A stretch of DNA of 18,470 nt from Chrysochromulina tobinii. Taxonomy: Eukaryota > Haptophyta > Prymnesiales > Chrysochromulinaceae. Below, piece after piece: positions 14,946 to 18,470 of this stretch. Both the position numbers and the translations under genes were made by a program. Each line of letters opens with the position of its first letter. Position 1 is the first letter of the stretch. The notes below the pieces were generated by a model that saw only the letters and a program-made list of their open reading frames with translations, was not told where the DNA came from and ran no database searches. The DNA lies in contig JWZX01003193.1 of the NCBI GenBank assembly GCA_001275005.1, positions 1 through 18,470 on the forward strand. Direction: 5' to 3'.

Positions 14946-16407
14946 ATGCGTCAAGTGTTCATCGCTCGCGCGGCGGCGCGCCGCGCGCCCTTGCTCGTCC
15001 GGCCCTCACTCACCCGGCCCTCTTGCAGCCCCAACCTCGTCGTCACCCTCCCGCGACGCCCGATACGCCACGCGGCCAGAGCCATCACTAGCGCTGCTGT
15101 AGGCCTCTCCGCGGGCGCATTGGTTGGATGGACTGACGCACCATCGGCCGTCCAGTGCGACGCGGCACCTGCGCGAGCCGCGGCATACCTGACGGCCAAC
15201 TTCATCGCCGATGCGGCCGAAAAGGCATGCCCCGCGCTCGTCCACATCAGGGTCGGCAACGGCTTCGGACAATCCTCAGGCTCGGGCTTCGTGATCGACC
15301 CGAGCGGGGTCATCTTGACCAACTGTCACGTCGTGCGCGACGCCCTCACGCGCTCCGGCGGCGGCAGATGCGCGGTGACGCTCTACGATGGCACCGAGTT
15401 CCAAGGCGTCGTGCAGCACGCCGACCCCGTCTCGGACATTGCGATCGTCAAGGTGAGCGCCACTCAACCACTGCCCACTGTCGCGCTCGGCTCAAGCTCC
15501 GGGCTGCGAGTGGGCGAGTTCGTGGTGGCGCTGGGCGCGCCCGCGGGCCTGACGAATTCGGTGAGCGCGGGTATCGTCTCCTCGGTCGACCGTACGCGCT
15601 CTGACCTCGGGCTCGATCGGCGCAGCCTGATCGGTGGGCAGGCGAGTAACCACCGAGCTGCCGGGATGCATTACATCCAGACGGATGCCGCGATCAACCA
15701 GGGCAACAGCGGCGGGCCACTGCTCAATTTGGCGGGCGAGGTGATCGGAGTGAACACGATGAAGGTCTCGGGCATGGACGGCATCGCATTCGCGGTCCCC
15801 ATCGATGAAGTGAAGCGCGTCGTCGTCCAATTGACGAAGCACGGTAGGGTGCTACGCCCGTACCTAGGGATCAAGTTTGTGGAGCTTGATGCGCAGACGA
15901 AGCGACAGCTTGAGCAGAGCAGCCGCGCGAGCGGCGGCACGCAGCCGCCCCCCCTTCCCTCGGCCGGCCTCTTCGTCATGCATGTGGCGCCCGACTCTCC
16001 TGCACAGCGCGCGGGCGTGCGCGCGGGCGACACAATCGTCGGGATGGGGGGGCGCTCGCTGCGCACGACGAAGGAGCTCCTCGATGGCCTCGCGGATAGG
16101 GTGCGTGCATCTGAGCGCCTCTGAGCGCATCTGAGTGCATCTGAGTGCATCTGAGTGCATCCGAGTGCATCTGAGTTCCACTCGATGGCTTCGTGGATCC
16201 TAGTGGGGCAGCGCGTGCAGCTCGAGCTGCAATCTGAGTGCAAACATAGTGCAATCTGAGTGCCATCTGAGTGCCATCTGAGTGCCATCTGAGTGCCATT
16301 TGAGTGCATCTCGCGGATCCTAGGTGGGGCAGCGCGTGCAGCTCGAGCTGCAGCGGTATGAGCAGCGCCTCCATGCCGAGTGCCACGTGGAGTCCATGCA
16401 GCAGTAG
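14946..16407 (+). CDS. HtrA/DegP-type serine protease with PDZ domain, probably organellar (412 aa)
   Basis: Degrades damaged proteins, like mitochondrial HTRA2 or plastid Deg. Exon 1 is 14946-16100 and exon 2 is 16324-16407. Residues 1-46 are rich in Arg and Ala with few acids (MRQVFIARAAARRAPLL), a typical transit peptide; ITSAAVGLSAGALVGW (47-62) may be a membrane anchor or second targeting segment. The S1C protease domain has the full triad: His128 (ILTNCHVVRD), Asp164 (PVSDIAIVKV) and Ser255 (NQGNSGGPLL). The PDZ domain (about 304-410) has LGIKFVEL, VMHVAPDSPAQRAGVRAGD and its last strand (VGQRVQLELQR) comes from exon 2. Without exon 2 the PDZ would be truncated, which supports the splice. 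Mitochondrion and plastid cannot be told apart here. Confidence 0.9.
16101..16323 (+). repeat. HtrA intron with 10-11-bp minisatellite and unsplit exon decoy
   Basis: Donor GATAGG/GTGCGTGCATC at 16100/16101, acceptor GATCCTAG/GTGGGG at 16323/16324. It contains arrays of TGAGTGCATC (about 16130-16175) and TGAGTGCCATC (about 16230-16305). Positions 16195-16231 match the acceptor plus exon 2 start (16315-16352) except for one missing G exactly at the splice junction. Just upstream (16181-16194) it matches the end of exon 1 (CTCGATGGC, then TCG, then GGAT). The decoy therefore looks like the exon 1-exon 2 junction before an intron split it. Confidence 0.9.
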
Positions 16408-17430
16408 ATAGCGGAGCGCCGTTGAATCGACCTCTTGGCCGTACGTTCCTGGCTTGTTGGCTTTTGAATCTGAGATCACCTCGATTTCAGAGAATCTCCA
16501 GGTTATCCCCAGGCTTAATGAACAACTCTCTCAGGAGACAAGCACGTTACGACCACCTCATTACGGTTGGCAGAGCGGAGCGGAGCAGTAGGACGAGGAG
16601 GCAGGCGCTTTTCGTTTTATTTGTCGCAGCCCCTGCATCTATAGGAATATATTCCTCGTACTAATATTAGCACGACCCTCGACGCCCTGGCGGCCTGTAT
16701 CGAGTATGTATCGAGCGGCGAGCCTCGGTCGAGACGGCAGATTTCTCAGCGATGTCATAGATCCTCGCGTTATCAAAAATGCGCAGCCGGATAAGTTCAA
16801 AGTTGTGGGTCGTCGCGTTACGCCGTTACCGCCACGCTGCCCGCGGTGTTGCCATGTATACACGAGTAAGTCAGTAAGTAAAACCATTGATGCATTGATG
16901 TAAAACACGCCTGAAAACCGTGAACCGTCGTGGCTGGAGGTGAGCGGAGCCGTCCCTTGACGCCTTGAGAGTTGAGACGGTGGTGTGGTGAGCGGCGGGG
17001 GGGGGGGGCGGATGCAGCTGACTGACTGACTGACTGGCGTGGAGGTGGCGTCGTGGCGTGATCGTGGCGAGAAACCGAGGCTTGAATCAAGCGGCTTCAT
17101 GTAACATGTACCCACGGCCGCACGGGGGTCCGGAGATCGTGCGCGTTGTGTGTTTCACTCCAACAGCACAACTGTTGCAGCTAGCAACGCTGTGTGAAAC
17201 ACACAACGCGCCGGTCCGGTGTCTTGGGTGTCGAGTTTTGAACATTGGCTGTGAAACGGCCTGGGAGTTCACAAATTCACAGTTGAAAAGGTCGTGAGGA
17301 CGTGAGCATCCCACATGGACCAGCACAAGGGCAGCCGACATCGGCACCCCCTCTCTCTCTGTGGACGCTTCCTTGAGGCGCAAGGGGCTGGGAGCCCCTT
17401 GCTGGGCGTCTCGCTCGTCTCCCAGTAGCG
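16408..17430. other. About 1 kb non-coding region with palindromes and simple repeats
   Basis: No protein-coding frame is convincing in this stretch. It holds two adjacent AT-rich palindromes, GGAATATATTCC (16644-16655) and CTAATATTAG (16661-16670); a 12-G run (16997-17008); a CTGA tetranucleotide repeat (17018-17036); and a strong inverted repeat (17141-17211). It ends in a pyrimidine-rich tract (about 17346-17360) before the ATG of the Cys-module protein. Confidence 0.5.
17141..17211. repeat. Perfect 18-bp inverted repeat with structured loop
   Basis: 17141-17158 (GCGCGTTGTGTGTTTCAC) and 17194-17211 (GTGAAACACACAACGCGC) are exact reverse complements. The 35-bp spacer can itself fold (AACAG with CTGTT at 17162-17176, or GTTGC with GCAAC at 17174-17188). 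It lies 220-290 bp upstream of the ATG at 17431. Confidence 0.95.
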
Positions 17431-18470
17431 ATGCGGTGCCACGCTGGGGGGGGCTTCCTGCTCGTCGCCGCCGCCCTGAGCGCGCTGGGCGCGCGCGCCG
17501 ACCAACACGTCGCAAATCAGACTACACTTTGCTCGAACACGTGCTGGGTTGGCTGGGTTGGCTGGGTGGGCAACGGTGAGTGCAGTGACGGCGGCCCAGG
17601 CTCGGAGTCTGCAATCTGCACGTACGGCACCGACTGCGCGGACTGCGGACCGCGCTTGCCGCGCTCGCCGTTCCCGCCTCCTTCGCCACCCAGCTCACCT
17701 CCTTCGCCTCCAAGGATGCCGGGCATCTGCACGAACTCGTGCAACTTGGCGTCCGACGCCGATTGCGACGACGGTGGCCCCGGCTCCGAGTTCCCGACCT
17801 GTGCGTACGGCACCGATTGCGCCGACTGCGGCGTGCGTCCTTTCAGGCCGCCCTTGGCTCCAAACGCACCAACTCCACCATCAGGGCCGCCCTTAGCTCC
17901 TGGCCTGTGCAGCAATACTTGCATCGGAATACCAACTTACGCGTCGGATGGCTTCTGCGACGACGGCGGCCCCGGCGCCGAGTACCCAGACTGCCAGTAC
18001 GGCACCGACTGCGCGGACTGCGGCGTGCGCCCAATGCGGCCACCTTCGCCACCCAGCTCACCTCCTCCGCCTCCAAGGACGCGGGGCACCTGCACGAACA
18101 CGTGCAACTGGGCGTCCGACGCCGATTGCGACGACGGTGGCCCCGGCTCCGAGTTCCCGACCTGTGCGTACGGCACCGATTGCGTCGACTGCGGCGTGCG
18201 TCCCTTTCGGCCACCGCCGGCTCCACCTGTCATGATCTGCATGAACAACTGCCGCCACGCTGGCGGCGGTGCGTGCAGCGACGGCGGCCCCGGCTCCGAG
18301 TTCGCCACGTGCGCCTACGGCTCCGACTGCATCGACTGCGGCCCGCGCGTCGCGCGGCCACCGCCGGCGTCCAACCCACCACCTTCGCCCTCGCCGCCCC
18401 CGCCCTCGCCCTCGCCGCCCCCGCCCTCGCCGCCCCCGCCCTCGCCCTCGCTGCTCCCACCCTCGCCCTT
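17431..18470 (+). CDS. Secreted Cys-module, Pro-rich protein (partial, runs off the window)
   Basis: The ATG at 17431 opens with a clear signal peptide (MRCHAGGGFLLVAAALSALG, then ARA/DQ). The frame stays open to the window edge (346 codons and two bases), so the C-terminus is missing. It holds five modules of the form C-x3-C-x(6-17)-C-x11-C-x5-C-x2-C-G-x-R, the core being CDDGGPGSE and YGTDCADCG. Modules begin at 17530, 17728, 17908, 18091 and 18238. They are joined by Ser-Pro linkers such as SPPSSPPSPP, and the last 110 bases start an extensin-like SPPPPSP run. Six Cys per module suggests three disulfides. Such modules with Pro-rich linkers are known in extracellular proteins of unicellular algae, but their function is unknown to me. 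The Pro-rich parts would be candidates for hydroxylation and arabinosylation. The spacing differs from Notch LNR repeats. Confidence 0.8.
   Translation, partial: MRCHAGGGFLLVAAALSALGARADQHVANQTTLCSNTCWVGWVGWVGNGECSDGGPGSESAICTYGTDCADCGPRLPRSPFPPPSPPSSPPSPPRMPGICTNSCNLASDADCDDGGPGSEFPTCAYGTDCADCGVRPFRPPLAPNAPTPPSGPPLAPGLCSNTCIGIPTYASDGFCDDGGPGAEYPDCQYGTDCADCGVRPMRPPSPPSSPPPPPRTRGTCTNTCNWASDADCDDGGPGSEFPTCAYGTDCVDCGVRPFRPPPAPPVMICMNNCRHAGGGACSDGGPGSEFATCAYGSDCIDCGPRVARPPPASNPPPSPSPPPPSPSPPPPSPPPPSPSLLPPSP
17728..18200 (+). repeat. Two-module higher-order duplication in the Cys-module protein
   Basis: Modules 2 (from 17728) and 4 (from 18091) are almost identical at DNA level for about 110 bp, and their preceding linkers also match. 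The period is 363 bp, or 121 codons. Modules 1 and 3 are far more different from each other than 2 and 4, so either a two-module block was duplicated or gene conversion acted locally. Confidence 0.8.

Noticed and set aside
16639-17115. Minus-strand 158-codon frame downstream of HtrA
   Set aside because: It spans a poly-G run and a tetranucleotide repeat, has no domain, and shows no sign of selection for protein.
17843-18460. Minus-strand frames over the Cys-module gene
   Set aside because: They arise from the regular codon use of the plus-strand modules; the plus frame has a signal peptide and conserved Cys spacing.

Overview
This window looks like nuclear DNA from a GC-rich, intron-bearing microalga. 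A haptophyte is my best guess, but that is inference and I could not test it. The evidence for a eukaryote is direct: spliceosomal introns (GT...AG) interrupt clearly recognisable proteins, and the proteins include pinin, an F-box protein, a mitochondrial carrier, a GT77 arabinosyltransferase and a Pro-rich extracellular protein with Cys modules of the kind seen in unicellular algae. There are no bacterial ribosome-binding sites, operons, tRNAs or rRNAs.

Layout. Three genes lie on the minus strand at the left: a possible glycosyltransferase-like protein (299-1312), a sterol-glucosyltransferase-like GT1 enzyme (1767-3255, with one frame break) and a spliced mitochondrial carrier (3715 to about 5012). 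A short head-to-head region leads to four plus-strand genes: an F-box protein (5232-6374), pinin (6635-8098), an unrecognised conserved-looking protein containing a large inverted repeat (8702-10457, one frame break), and a small secreted Cys-rich protein (10753-11094). A six-exon XEG113-like GT77 gene follows on the minus strand (14815-11696). It shares a 130-bp head-to-head promoter with a two-exon HtrA/DegP-type protease on the plus strand (14946-16407). About 1 kb of non-coding DNA with palindromes comes next. The window ends inside a secreted protein that starts at 17431, carries five six-Cys modules separated by Pro-rich linkers, and is still open at the right edge.

The most interesting signal is in the introns. 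They are filled with minisatellites, and several contain decoy copies of their own flanking exon. In the HtrA intron a decoy reads as a continuous exon1-exon2 junction that has not been split. At most well-defined introns, the first 10-15 bases of the intron resemble the first bases of the downstream exon, and often the last bases of the intron resemble the end of the upstream exon. This is what is expected if introns arose by tandem duplication of an AGGT-containing exon segment, or by insertion of introner-like elements with target duplications, followed by repeat expansion. A perfect 69-bp in-frame duplication inside a GT77 exon shows the same kind of event in coding sequence.

Three genes each need the removal of exactly one base to read through (near 3071-3076, 9785-9787 and 13100-13102), always in or next to a short homopolymer. 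These could be assembly indels or real frameshifts.

A possible functional link, by inference only: GT77 XEG113-type enzymes arabinosylate hydroxyproline-rich proteins, and the Ser-Pro-rich secreted protein a few kb away is the kind of substrate they act on.
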